Positions 34,203-42,156 of a stretch of 46,783 bases of DNA are shown in pieces. The stretch covers positions 1 to 46,783 of the forward strand of contig JAFGGU010000099.1 in the NCBI GenBank assembly GCA_016930375.1, read 5' to 3'. Numbering within the stretch: the first letter of the stretch is position 1; each line of letters begins with the position of its first letter. Origin of the DNA: Bacteroidales bacterium. GTDB lineage: Bacteria; Bacteroidota; Bacteroidia; Bacteroidales; UBA10428. The translations under genes and the position numbers were made by a program. The notes under the pieces are model-generated. The model worked only from the letters and a program-made list of their open reading frames with translations, was not told the origin of the DNA and did not search any database.

Positions 34203-36662
34203 TTAATCCGCAAGTTTGCTTGCGACACTCTGATAGACGATATCTTTCAGCGACTCATAAGAATGATTTTCAGGGTAAACCGGTTTAAGGAATTCAATGG
34301 ATACCTTTCTGAAAAGTCGTGGAATTCTTGCCCCGGATGGCAGTATGCTATAAGAACCATTAATGGCCACCGGTACAACCGGTACTTTCAACTCTCTGCT
34401 GAGGATGGCAAAAGTTTGTTTGAATTCTCCCATTTTTCCTGTGAGTGTTCGCGTGCCTTCGGGGAAAATCATCAGGTTCTTGCCCTTTTTTAGTACCTCG
34501 GCAAGTTTCTGGATGGACAATTTCAGGTCTTTGTTGGCATCAACCAGGATGATATTGTTGCGATTGGCCATGAAACGCATGAACGGGTTCCGGAAGTGTT
34601 TCTCCTTGGCATATACGTATGTCTTCTTGATGAATTCGCGTTTGAGAAAGGAGGCAACCAGGAAACCATCCAGCACACTCTGGTGGTTGGGCGCTATGAT
34701 ACATGGTTCGTCAGGAAGATTATCGAGTCCCCTGGCTTTAATGCGCATGGATAGACGGAATACAACCTGGAACAAATTTTTCAGCAGGTTGTGGAAAAGC
34801 CCGGAATGAGGTAATTTGAGATGCACTTTCTCTTTCAGGATTTGTGACCAGCTGATACCCTCAAAGTTAAGCCGCGTCTTCTTCTGGTGAATGTATTCGG
34901 CAAGTTTGGCAACAGAGGCGTAATCTGTAAGGCTATTTTCCGGTACTTCAACTCCGAAAGCGGTATCGATAAAAGCCGAAAGACTTACCTTTCCCAAAGA
35001 GTCCAGCGCAAGATCCAACTCGATATGGTCATTGGGATTTACAGTCTGCTGGGTTTCGTCTTCGAGGAATTTTCTGATGGCCTGATACTCGCGGGTTTTG
35101 GGCTCGTCAGCGACAGTCCGGTTCTTTGAGCCTGCCAGTTCAGGAAGCAAATACCGCTTGATTTTGCTCAGTCTTGTTTTAGGCAGTTCCTCCGAAGTGA
35201 TGTGAAAGCGAAGTACCTTTTTGTAAGGAGAAACCGAACGGTTTACCTGATCAATAACCTTCCACCTGAAATGCTCTTCAATATCATTGATCCCGGCTTC
35301 ACTCAGTTTTCGGAAATCGGGGAATATGATAGCCTGCAAGATCCCGTCTTTCAGGAAGACACCTGCCTCTTTCACAAACGCGGACTGCCGGAGTAAAACT
35401 CTCTCAACTTCCTCGGGATTAATATTCTTGCCATTGGGCAAAACAAGTATTTCTTTTTTACGTCCGGTAATATGCAGATAACCCTTGTCATCCATATAAC
35501 CGAGATCACCGGTGCGCAACCAGCCATCCTGCAGGACCTGCGCGGTATCTTCGGGTTTGTTGTAATAACCCTGCATAACATTCTTACCGTATACAACAAT
35601 TTCTCCATCTTCAAATTTTACCTGTATGCCAGGCAGAAGCTGACCGGGAATTCCAGGGACAATCTTACCAGGCCGGGTAAAGGTGATCATGGGTGCCGTC
35701 TCGGTCATGCCATATCCTTCGAGGATCTCGAATCCAAGAATTTTAAAAAGCCTTACCACTTCAGGGTCAACAGGTGCACCTCCGCAGACCAGGTATTTCA
35801 GGTGTCCTCCGAATTTCTTCTGAACAGAGCCAAACAAAGCCCGTGAGAAAGCCAGGGAATTCACCGCTCCTGCAAGCTTCACAAGTGTCTTTGCCACCGC
35901 ACTCCGGCTAATCTTTTCTTTCAGGCCCTTGTAGATCAGCTGGTAAAGCCTCGGTACACCGATCATCATGGTTACCCGGTACTCTTTGAGCGTTGCTATC
36001 AGATCTTCTGCCGCCAGGGAAGTGTTGAGCACCATGGTTCCACCCACATATAACGGAGCCACAATAGTGCCCACGAGAGGCAGAATGTGGTGGAAGGGCA
36101 GCAGGATCATTACCCGGTCTTCGGAAGTGTAAATGGTGACATTGTGACAGACGCCTTCTAGGTTGGTAAGAATATTCTGAAACGACAGCATGACCCCTTT
36201 GGGATTACCTGTTGTGCCTGAAGTATATAGAATAACGGCTGTGCGTTCGAGTTCACGGATAAGGAATTCCTCGGTTTCACGTACGGTATGATCCTCAGGG
36301 ATATTTTCAAAAATATAAATCACCGGATTCTGGCCGGAATCCTTCAGCGCACCGCGGAGCAGCTCCTCTTTATCAGTTGAACAGAATACCGCCCGGGGCG
36401 TGCTGTCCCCCAAAATATAGGCCACATCTTCCCGTGAAGATAAAGCGTCAATCGGAACGACCGTAGAGTCGTTCTTCCAGATGGCATATAGCGCAATAAT
36501 CCACTCAGGACGGTTTTCAGATAAAATGACTATCCGTTCGTTCCTGAACTTGTGCAGTAAACCGGCATAATGATCAATTTGTTCCAGAAGCCGGTTATAA
36601 CTAAGTTCAATGTTTTTGCCAATAAGCGCAGCCTTCTCACTCTTCCCTATTAATTTTACCAT
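34203..36662 (-). CDS. Fused AMP-dependent acyl-activating enzyme, ACP and PlsC acyltransferase
   Basis: The 819-residue protein combines three parts. Residues about 1-500 are an adenylate-forming enzyme: YTSGTTGNPKG at 146-156, GYGMTETAPM, RTGDLGYMDD and GRKKEILVLPNGKNI. About 525-600 is an acyl carrier domain with ALDSLGKVS, where S555 is the likely phosphopantetheine site. From about 625 there is a PlsC-type acyltransferase with NHQSVLD (H660, D665) and IFPEGTRT. This order suggests fatty acid activation, loading onto the internal carrier, then transfer to a lysolipid, as in Aas-type lysophospholipid acylation but with its own carrier. No membrane segments are obvious. A good promoter candidate lies just upstream. 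Confidence 0.9.
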   Translation of the reverse strand: MVKLIGKSEKAALIGKNIELSYNRLLEQIDHYAGLLHKFRNERIVILSENRPEWIIALYAIWKNDSTVVPIDALSSREDVAYILGDSTPRAVFCSTDKEELLRGALKDSGQNPVIYIFENIPEDHTVRETEEFLIRELERTAVILYTSGTTGNPKGVMLSFQNILTNLEGVCHNVTIYTSEDRVMILLPFHHILPLVGTIVAPLYVGGTMVLNTSLAAEDLIATLKEYRVTMMIGVPRLYQLIYKGLKEKISRSAVAKTLVKLAGAVNSLAFSRALFGSVQKKFGGHLKYLVCGGAPVDPEVVRLFKILGFEILEGYGMTETAPMITFTRPGKIVPGIPGQLLPGIQVKFEDGEIVVYGKNVMQGYYNKPEDTAQVLQDGWLRTGDLGYMDDKGYLHITGRKKEILVLPNGKNINPEEVERVLLRQSAFVKEAGVFLKDGILQAIIFPDFRKLSEAGINDIEEHFRWKVIDQVNRSVSPYKKVLRFHITSEELPKTRLSKIKRYLLPELAGSKNRTVADEPKTREYQAIRKFLEDETQQTVNPNDHIELDLALDSLGKVSLSAFIDTAFGVEVPENSLTDYASVAKLAEYIHQKKTRLNFEGISWSQILKEKVHLKLPHSGLFHNLLKNLFQVVFRLSMRIKARGLDNLPDEPCIIAPNHQSVLDGFLVASFLKREFIKKTYVYAKEKHFRNPFMRFMANRNNIILVDANKDLKLSIQKLAEVLKKGKNLMIFPEGTRTLTGKMGEFKQTFAILSRELKVPVVPVAINGSYSILPSGARIPRLFRKVSIEFLKPVYPENHSYESLKDIVYQSVASKLAD

Positions 36663-36680
36663 GTATCGGTTTTAAGTGCG

Positions 36681-36712
36681 CAAATTTACGATAATTTGTT
36701 CAGAATGTCAAC
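36681..36712 (-). promoter_or_regulatory. Bacteroidetes promoter for the fused acyl-activating enzyme gene
   Basis: On the minus strand, GTTG (36712-36709) is followed after 20 nt by TAAATTTG (36688-36681). This gives a three-of-four -33 match and a full -7 match to the TTTG / TAnnTTTG promoter. Transcription would begin near 36674, about 12 nt before the ATG at 36662. Confidence 0.55.
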
Positions 36713-36722
36713 TTATTACGAC

Positions 36723-38111
36723 CTACCCCATTTTCACACAAAGCGCATCATTCAGCGCAATGATGGCTTTCCTGTAGTCATCCCGGCCGATTACAAACTG
36801 CATGTTAACCTGCTTCAGGGATTGTGAAAGGGCATCGACGTTGATATTATTATTTGCCAGTGCGGCAGTCGCTTTGGCCATAATCCCCGGCTGGGCAATA
36901 TTGGTACCCAGGGTGCAAACCAGTGCAACCGGCTTAACGGTCACTTCATAATACCTTCCCCGGAGCTCATTCACAAGGTCCTCGGAAAGATCCTCTTCCC
37001 AGATCACCTGTGTGATGCTGTTGGCATTGGTGGCTTTCAGAATATAACTGACCTGGTATTGCTCAAAGGTCTGCATGATGGCTCGGTCATACCCAACCTG
37101 TCCCACCATCAGCGGATCATGGATCTCAATGGCGATTACCTGGTCGGTGCCCGAAATAATTTCCACCTTTGATTTTTCACCCATGTAGTCTTTGGATATC
37201 AGTGTTCCCGGGTGATCAGGCTCAAAGGTGTTTTTAATGCGGATCTTGATCCCGTTCATCTCGAGCGGTTTGGATGCCTTGGGATGAATGGCCTCCATGC
37301 CGATATCAGCCAGCTGATCGGCGACGTTGAAATTGGTGAATCCCACGGGAATTGATTTATCGACCCCCACAATATTCGGATCCGCCGAGGAAAGATGGAA
37401 TTCCTTGTGGATCACCGCCTCGTCAGCCTTGATCTCCACGGCGACCTTGCTGAAGGTTACTTCGCTGTAACCCCGGTCGAATTCACGCATGATACCCTCA
37501 GTGCCTTTGGTGTAGCCGGTAACAATGGGGATTGTACCTGTGAAATCCACATTGCCAAAGGCTTTATGAATCCGCTCATCGATGGTAAGGTACTCTGAAT
37601 CGTTGAAACCGCATAAATCGACCAGGGTGGCATTGATACAGTTGTTTTCCAGGATATTCACCGAGTTATAGGCAGAATGCGCCTCACCAATGCTTGAAAG
37701 GATCTCTCTTGCAGCCAGCAATATATTCTGCCGGTTAACATACCCGGTGGCCAGAACATCGGCCAGGCTGTTGAGGTAATTTTTCGCCTGCAAAATACGG
37801 TTGGTAATAAAATCATCCGCTTTTTGCTGGTTGAGGCCGATGGATTCGAAGGTCCTGTTAATGGCAATCAGCTTTTCCAGCAATCCGATCAATGACTGGT
37901 TGTAATCCTCGCGGTTTAAGAATTTGAGGTAGATCCCGGGCTCTTTTGTTTTTTTGTGCTCCAAAAGCCAGTTGGTGACATTGTTGTAGGCTGAAACCAC
38001 GAAAATGCGGTTGTAAAATCCGCATCCGGGAGAAGGTTTCATAATGATATTGTTCATAACATCCTCAAACTTCGACATGGATGAGCCGCCTATCTTTTCG
38101 ACCGTAAGCAT
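36723..38111 (-). CDS. Aspartate kinase, ectoine-type (Ask_Ect-like)
   Basis: The frame is open from 38195, but the ATG at 38111 gives a 462-residue protein starting MLTVEKIGGSSMSKFEDVM. VEKIGG(S/T)SMS is the opening of the specialised aspartate kinases found beside ectoine genes (Ask_Ect), in place of the usual KFGG(T/S)S. Other kinase motifs are RIFVVSAYNNVTNWL, TGYTKGTEGIMREFDRGYSE and MEAIHPKASKPLEMNGI. The C-terminal ACT region starts near 340 (EIISGTDQVIAIEI) and includes PGIMAKATAALANNNIN. No ectABC genes are within the window, so a role in ectoine synthesis is not supported here; a general aspartate-family role is possible. Confidence 0.85.
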   Translation of the reverse strand: MLTVEKIGGSSMSKFEDVMNNIIMKPSPGCGFYNRIFVVSAYNNVTNWLLEHKKTKEPGIYLKFLNREDYNQSLIGLLEKLIAINRTFESIGLNQQKADDFITNRILQAKNYLNSLADVLATGYVNRQNILLAAREILSSIGEAHSAYNSVNILENNCINATLVDLCGFNDSEYLTIDERIHKAFGNVDFTGTIPIVTGYTKGTEGIMREFDRGYSEVTFSKVAVEIKADEAVIHKEFHLSSADPNIVGVDKSIPVGFTNFNVADQLADIGMEAIHPKASKPLEMNGIKIRIKNTFEPDHPGTLISKDYMGEKSKVEIISGTDQVIAIEIHDPLMVGQVGYDRAIMQTFEQYQVSYILKATNANSITQVIWEEDLSEDLVNELRGRYYEVTVKPVALVCTLGTNIAQPGIMAKATAALANNNINVDALSQSLKQVNMQFVIGRDDYRKAIIALNDALCVKMG

Positions 38112-38159
38112 TTCTTGTGTATAAAAATTAATATGACTTGTATATTTTTTAGATTTGGG

Positions 38160-38167
38160 CAAAAATA
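38160..38167 (-). promoter_or_regulatory. Candidate -7 element for the ectoine-type aspartate kinase gene
   Basis: The minus-strand TATTTTTG fits TAnnTTTG and would start transcription about 40 nt before the ATG at 38111. This supports the downstream ATG, since the one at 38195 would lie upstream of the start site. No -33 match is visible in the T-rich upstream sequence. Confidence 0.35.
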
Positions 38168-38198
38168 ATAAAAAAAGTAATGAGTCACTCTTCACTTG

Positions 38199-38702
38199 TT
38201 ATTTCCCCATCTCCACCCTGAACAACGCCTTATGAAACCTTTCCCCGTCGGGTGTATAGTAATTATACCCCAAAACCATGGAATGGACTTTTTTGGTCAT
38301 GGTACCGTTCACCGGATTCATGTACCAAACCTCGGTGAACTGAATCATGCCGATATTGTCACGGTCGAAACCTTCCGCGGTTTCCATTTTCTGCACCTGC
38401 GCGGAAGTCAGTTTCTCCCTGGTTTCATGGTTGTAAGGAGTCAGTTTTCCAGAATAAATCATGGTGAAGATGTTATCTATAAAAAGGCTGTGATTCAGTC
38501 CTTTCAGACATTGTACTGCCCAGGGATCCTCCGGATTCGGATTTTGAATCAGCACATCATAAATAATGGTATCGGCAACTACCATACCGGCGGCCGTATC
38601 AAGAGTAGTAAGGGTGTCCGCGCCTTGTGCCGTATGATCGGGTCTCCGGCAGGCAAATGCAAGGAACAATAAAACAATAGGTATTATCAGTTTGTTATAC
38701 AT
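38199..38702 (-). CDS. Lipoprotein of unknown function, distantly GldN-like
   Basis: The frame is open from 38732, but the ATG at 38702 gives a clean lipoprotein signal: MYNKLIIPIVLLFLAFAC, cysteine at 18, and a 167-residue product. The mature part contains WAVQCLKGLNHSLFIDNIFTMIYSGKLTPYNHE-like and FTEVWYMNPVNGTMTKKVHS-like stretches. Layout recalls GldN/PorN of the Bacteroidetes type IX secretion machinery (an 'IxxGKLxxY' helix, then a strand with W and a K-rich turn), but I regard this as a weak resemblance. No neighbour supports a secretion role. It lies close upstream of the kinase gene. Confidence 0.6.
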   Translation of the reverse strand: MYNKLIIPIVLLFLAFACRRPDHTAQGADTLTTLDTAAGMVVADTIIYDVLIQNPNPEDPWAVQCLKGLNHSLFIDNIFTMIYSGKLTPYNHETREKLTSAQVQKMETAEGFDRDNIGMIQFTEVWYMNPVNGTMTKKVHSMVLGYNYYTPDGERFHKALFRVEMGK

Positions 38703-38826
38703 ACTCGCAGGATTTTTAAATGAATATTTCATATACAGTGTTGTATTTTTTTTTCGATATTAGCCCCTTTCACCAGCAATGAAATTCAAATAAAACTATT
38801 TTTCGTACAAATAAATTTCAATATTA

Positions 38827-40590
38827 ATGAATAAAATCCAGGTTCCTGTCAGCGTTGTTTTGCTTTTTTTGGTTTCATCCTGTCAGGTTTACAGGTACTC
38901 ACCCGAAATTACTGAAAGTGATCTCCACAAGCATATCCAGTACCTGGCATCAGATGCCCTGCAGGGAAGATACCCGGGCACGAAGGGGGATGTGAGTTCC
39001 GGTAAATACCTGGAGCGGCAGTTGCAAAAGATGCAATTATCAGCTCACAGGCAGGCGTTTTCATTTGTTCAGTCTTATACCAGAGGGCATGATAATATGC
39101 TGGAGATCAATGGAAAAGAAATTCCGGCTTCCGGTTACACGCCCGTCACTTTCTCAAAGGACACGTTGCTTTCCGCAGCCATATTGTTTGCAGGTTATGG
39201 GCTTAGTATGGAAGCCGATTCATTTCGGTGGAATGATTACGAAGGGCTGACCGTAAAGGATAAATGGGTACTTGTGCTGCGTGGCATACCCAACCTGCCG
39301 GAAGTAAACAGTTTGCTGGCCATGGGATCCGATGACCGCGATAAGGCGATGCTGGCCAGGGATAACGGTGCGGCCGGGATCATCCTGGTATCCGGTCCCG
39401 GTTATGATGCTTCGGATCAATTGCCGGAGGTTTCCGGGAAACAGGCTTCCGCAGGCATTCCGGTTCTTCAGGTAACCCGCTCTGTGGCGGATATCCTTTT
39501 ATCACCGGAGAAAACAAGCGTACAAAAACTTGAAGCGGAAATCCAGGAAAAACGTCAACCGCTGGGTTTCCTGCTCCCGGGCATTGTGAAAGCCAGGACC
39601 GATATCGAAGCCATAAAAGCTCAAACCAGCAACTGGTATGCTGTGATTGAAGGTTCAGATCCCTCCCTGAAGGAAGAATACGTGGTTGTCGGGGCTCATT
39701 ATGACCACCTCGGAATGGGCGGGCCCGGCAGCTCGTCACGTCGCCAGGACACCATCGCAGTTCATAACGGCGCTGACGACAATGCTTCAGGGGTAGCAGC
39801 GCTGCTGGAAATAGCAGGAAAACTCAAACAGGATCAGTCCTCTCTCAGGCGGTCAGTCCTGGTGGTTGCCTTCGGTGCCGAAGAGATGGGTCTCCTGGGA
39901 TCGAAACATTTTGTCGATCTTCCGCCTGTACCCCTTAACCGGATGAGTGCCATGGTCAACCTGGATATGGTTGGCAGGCTTGACACACTCAAAGGGATTC
40001 AGATCGGCGGCACAGGTACCTCAGCAGAGGCTGATTCGCTGATAAAAATCAGCAATCACCCCGGTGGATTCAGGCTCAGCCTGAACCGGGAAGGCAGCGG
40101 ACCCTCGGATCATTCCTCCTTTTATGGAAAGAATATACCGGTTTTTTTCATTACCACCGGGGCCCATACCGACTACCATACACCGGATGATGATATCGGT
40201 CACATCAATTTCCAGGGATTAAAGCAAGTCACTGACTTTACCTACCGGCTAATACTTGGCATTGACAGGGAAAATGGTAGGCTGACTTTCAGGGAAGCAG
40301 GTCCCAGGGAATCACCAACTCCCAATTACCGGTTCAAGGTCACTCTCGGATTCATGCCTGACTTCAGCTCAACGGATGTGGAAGGCGTCAGGGTTGATTT
40401 CGTTTCCAAAGGCAAAGCGGCCGAAAGGGGAGGTATTTTGAAAGGTGATATCATAATAGCCATTGATGGCTTGGCCGTAAAGAACATTTATGATTATATG
40501 TACCGGTTATCAAAACTTTCAAAAAATCAGATCATCACCGTGGAGCTTGTGAGGAACGGACAAAACGAAGTGCTCATTATACAATTATAA
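38827..40590 (+). CDS. M28-family metallopeptidase with PA-like insert and C-terminal PDZ domain, lipoprotein
   Basis: The 587-residue protein is a lipoprotein (lipobox SSC, cysteine at 19). After an N-terminal part with a protease-associated-like region (about 105-215), the zinc peptidase domain shows all expected ligands: H291 (HYDHLG), D317 (NGADDNASG), E352/E353 (GAEEMG), D380 (LDMVGR) and H451 (DYHTPDDD). Residues about 500-587 form a PDZ-like domain (AERGGILKGDIIIAIDG), which usually binds peptide C-termini. It is likely an aminopeptidase acting in the periplasm or at the cell surface. Four bases separate it from the next gene. Confidence 0.9.
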   Translation: MNKIQVPVSVVLLFLVSSCQVYRYSPEITESDLHKHIQYLASDALQGRYPGTKGDVSSGKYLERQLQKMQLSAHRQAFSFVQSYTRGHDNMLEINGKEIPASGYTPVTFSKDTLLSAAILFAGYGLSMEADSFRWNDYEGLTVKDKWVLVLRGIPNLPEVNSLLAMGSDDRDKAMLARDNGAAGIILVSGPGYDASDQLPEVSGKQASAGIPVLQVTRSVADILLSPEKTSVQKLEAEIQEKRQPLGFLLPGIVKARTDIEAIKAQTSNWYAVIEGSDPSLKEEYVVVGAHYDHLGMGGPGSSSRRQDTIAVHNGADDNASGVAALLEIAGKLKQDQSSLRRSVLVVAFGAEEMGLLGSKHFVDLPPVPLNRMSAMVNLDMVGRLDTLKGIQIGGTGTSAEADSLIKISNHPGGFRLSLNREGSGPSDHSSFYGKNIPVFFITTGAHTDYHTPDDDIGHINFQGLKQVTDFTYRLILGIDRENGRLTFREAGPRESPTPNYRFKVTLGFMPDFSSTDVEGVRVDFVSKGKAAERGGILKGDIIIAIDGLAVKNIYDYMYRLSKLSKNQIITVELVRNGQNEVLIIQL

Positions 40591-40594
40591 GCAT

Positions 40595-41452
40595 ATGCAG
40601 CCCAAACAACCGAACAAGTGGATCATTTTGTGGACATCGGCCCTGCTGATTACTTTGTTTGCCATCTTTTATCAAAACCGGACCGGACCAACTCATCCGA
40701 AAAGGATTGAACTGAGACTGGCTGAGAACCAGGAGTATTTATTCAAACTTCCGCGGAGTCACGGAGGTGAGTCCGACTGCATGATTGAACTGGAAATCCC
40801 GGATACGGTGATAACCGGTGAGATTCATTTTCGCAGGTTCCCGACGGATGAACACTGGCAGGTCACCGGTCTTGTCCGCCAGAAAAACAAACTTGTGACT
40901 TTTCTCCCCCATCAGCCTCCTGCAGGCAAACTGGAATACTACCTGCTGCTGAAGAATGCAGGTCAGGTCTTCAGAGTGCCTTACGGTGAACAGGTTGTTA
41001 TCAGGTTCCGGGGAGATGTGCCTGCAGGCATCATTATTGCGCATGCCTCCCTGATGTTTATGGCCATGTTGTTATCGAACCTTACCCTGTTGCTCGCTTT
41101 GTTCAATATCAAACAATACAGGCTTTACGGGTGGATCACCACGGTGACCCTGTTCATTGGCGGATTGGTTTTTGGCCCCCTGGTGCAGAAGTATGCTTTT
41201 GGACAATTGTGGACAGGCTTTCCATTGGGATTTGATCTTACCGATAATAAGACACTCATCGCCTTTATCTTCTGGCTCATTGCCATTTTTGGGAATGTAA
41301 GAAAGGATCGCCGGTATCTGACTGTGCTGGCGGGACTTGTAATGCTGGTAATTTTTTCAGTCCCACACAGCGCCAGGGGTTCCGAATTGGATCCGGCAAC
41401 GGGAGAAATTAAAACCGGCATGGTTATCATCAAAACCGGCCATGTGCCATGA
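40595..41452 (+). CDS. Membrane protein of unknown function
   Basis: The 285-residue protein has an N-terminal membrane segment (about 9-27), then a soluble domain (about 30-145, beta-rich). A C-terminal bundle of about four helices follows (around 150-172, 180-200, 220-238, 245-262). The exposed segments LPRSHGGESDCMIELEIPD and YYLLLKNAGQVFRVPYGEQVVIRF look like an immunoglobulin-like periplasmic module. No catalytic motif is visible. It starts four bases after the peptidase stop, and its stop overlaps the next ATG by four bases, so all three genes are probably translated from one mRNA. I do not recognise the family. Confidence 0.65.
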   Translation: MQPKQPNKWIILWTSALLITLFAIFYQNRTGPTHPKRIELRLAENQEYLFKLPRSHGGESDCMIELEIPDTVITGEIHFRRFPTDEHWQVTGLVRQKNKLVTFLPHQPPAGKLEYYLLLKNAGQVFRVPYGEQVVIRFRGDVPAGIIIAHASLMFMAMLLSNLTLLLALFNIKQYRLYGWITTVTLFIGGLVFGPLVQKYAFGQLWTGFPLGFDLTDNKTLIAFIFWLIAIFGNVRKDRRYLTVLAGLVMLVIFSVPHSARGSELDPATGEIKTGMVIIKTGHVP

Positions 41453-42156
41453 CGAAAAGCAGAATTGCCATAGGTGTATCCCGGTTGTCTGATAACTATG
41501 CCAACTGGCTGAACAAACTTCACAATGGTTTGGAAATCATTGATTTTTATTCGATTGATGTCGGGGAATTGGCATCCCGGTTTGAGTCTGTTTCAGGACT
41601 GCTTCTCAGCGGCGGTGGTGATATCGACCCGGGTATGTATGACCGGGAAGGTGATCTGGTGTATTGCAAAGGCATTGATAAGTGGCGGGATAAACTGGAA
41701 TTGAGCCTTATTGAACTTGCTTTCATGTTCAATATACCTGTCCTGGGTATTTGCCGGGGTCTTCAGATGATCAATGTTGCCCGGAAGGGATCCCTGCATC
41801 CGGATATTCCGGCTTTCGTGGAAGGATCACTGGTTCACCAGGACAGTGCAGGAGATGTTTACCATGCTGTGCGCGTTGATCAGGATTCATTGCTGTACAA
41901 GCTCACCCGTGCGAACGACGCTACGGTAAACAGTTCCCACCATCAGGCAATCCATAGGTTGGGTGAAGGATTAAGAGGCACTGCCTTTAGTACCGATGGA
42001 ATCATCGAAGCCATTGAATTTGAACAATCCCGGGATCATTCTTTCCTGGTTGCAGTGCAGTGGCACCCGGAAAGGATGGATTTTGACAATCCTTTGTCAG
42101 GTTTGCTGGGCAGGGGATTTATTGAAGCTGCTGCCGGACGGAAGCAGGCACCGTAA
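41449..42156 (+). CDS. Peptidase C26 / gamma-glutamyl-GABA hydrolase-like class I amidotransferase
   Basis: The 235-residue protein has a class I glutamine amidotransferase fold. The catalytic cysteine is C102 in LGICRGLQMIN, and the triad is completed by H206 and E208 in VQWHPER. NSSHHQAIHRLG is the additional histidine segment typical of the gamma-glutamyl-gamma-aminobutyrate hydrolase (PuuD-like) group. GLLLSGGGDIDPGMY lies early, as expected. It hydrolyses gamma-glutamyl amides; the true substrate is not clear. The gene overlaps the previous one by four bases. Its last 38 bases overlap, tail-to-tail, the end of the histidine kinase gene. Confidence 0.85.
   Translation: MTKSRIAIGVSRLSDNYANWLNKLHNGLEIIDFYSIDVGELASRFESVSGLLLSGGGDIDPGMYDREGDLVYCKGIDKWRDKLELSLIELAFMFNIPVLGICRGLQMINVARKGSLHPDIPAFVEGSLVHQDSAGDVYHAVRVDQDSLLYKLTRANDATVNSSHHQAIHRLGEGLRGTAFSTDGIIEAIEFEQSRDHSFLVAVQWHPERMDFDNPLSGLLGRGFIEAAAGRKQAP

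Noticed and set aside
38199..38702. Calling the lipoprotein GldN/PorN of the type IX secretion system
   Set aside because: Only a loose pattern is shared and no gld/por genes are adjacent, so it is left as unknown.
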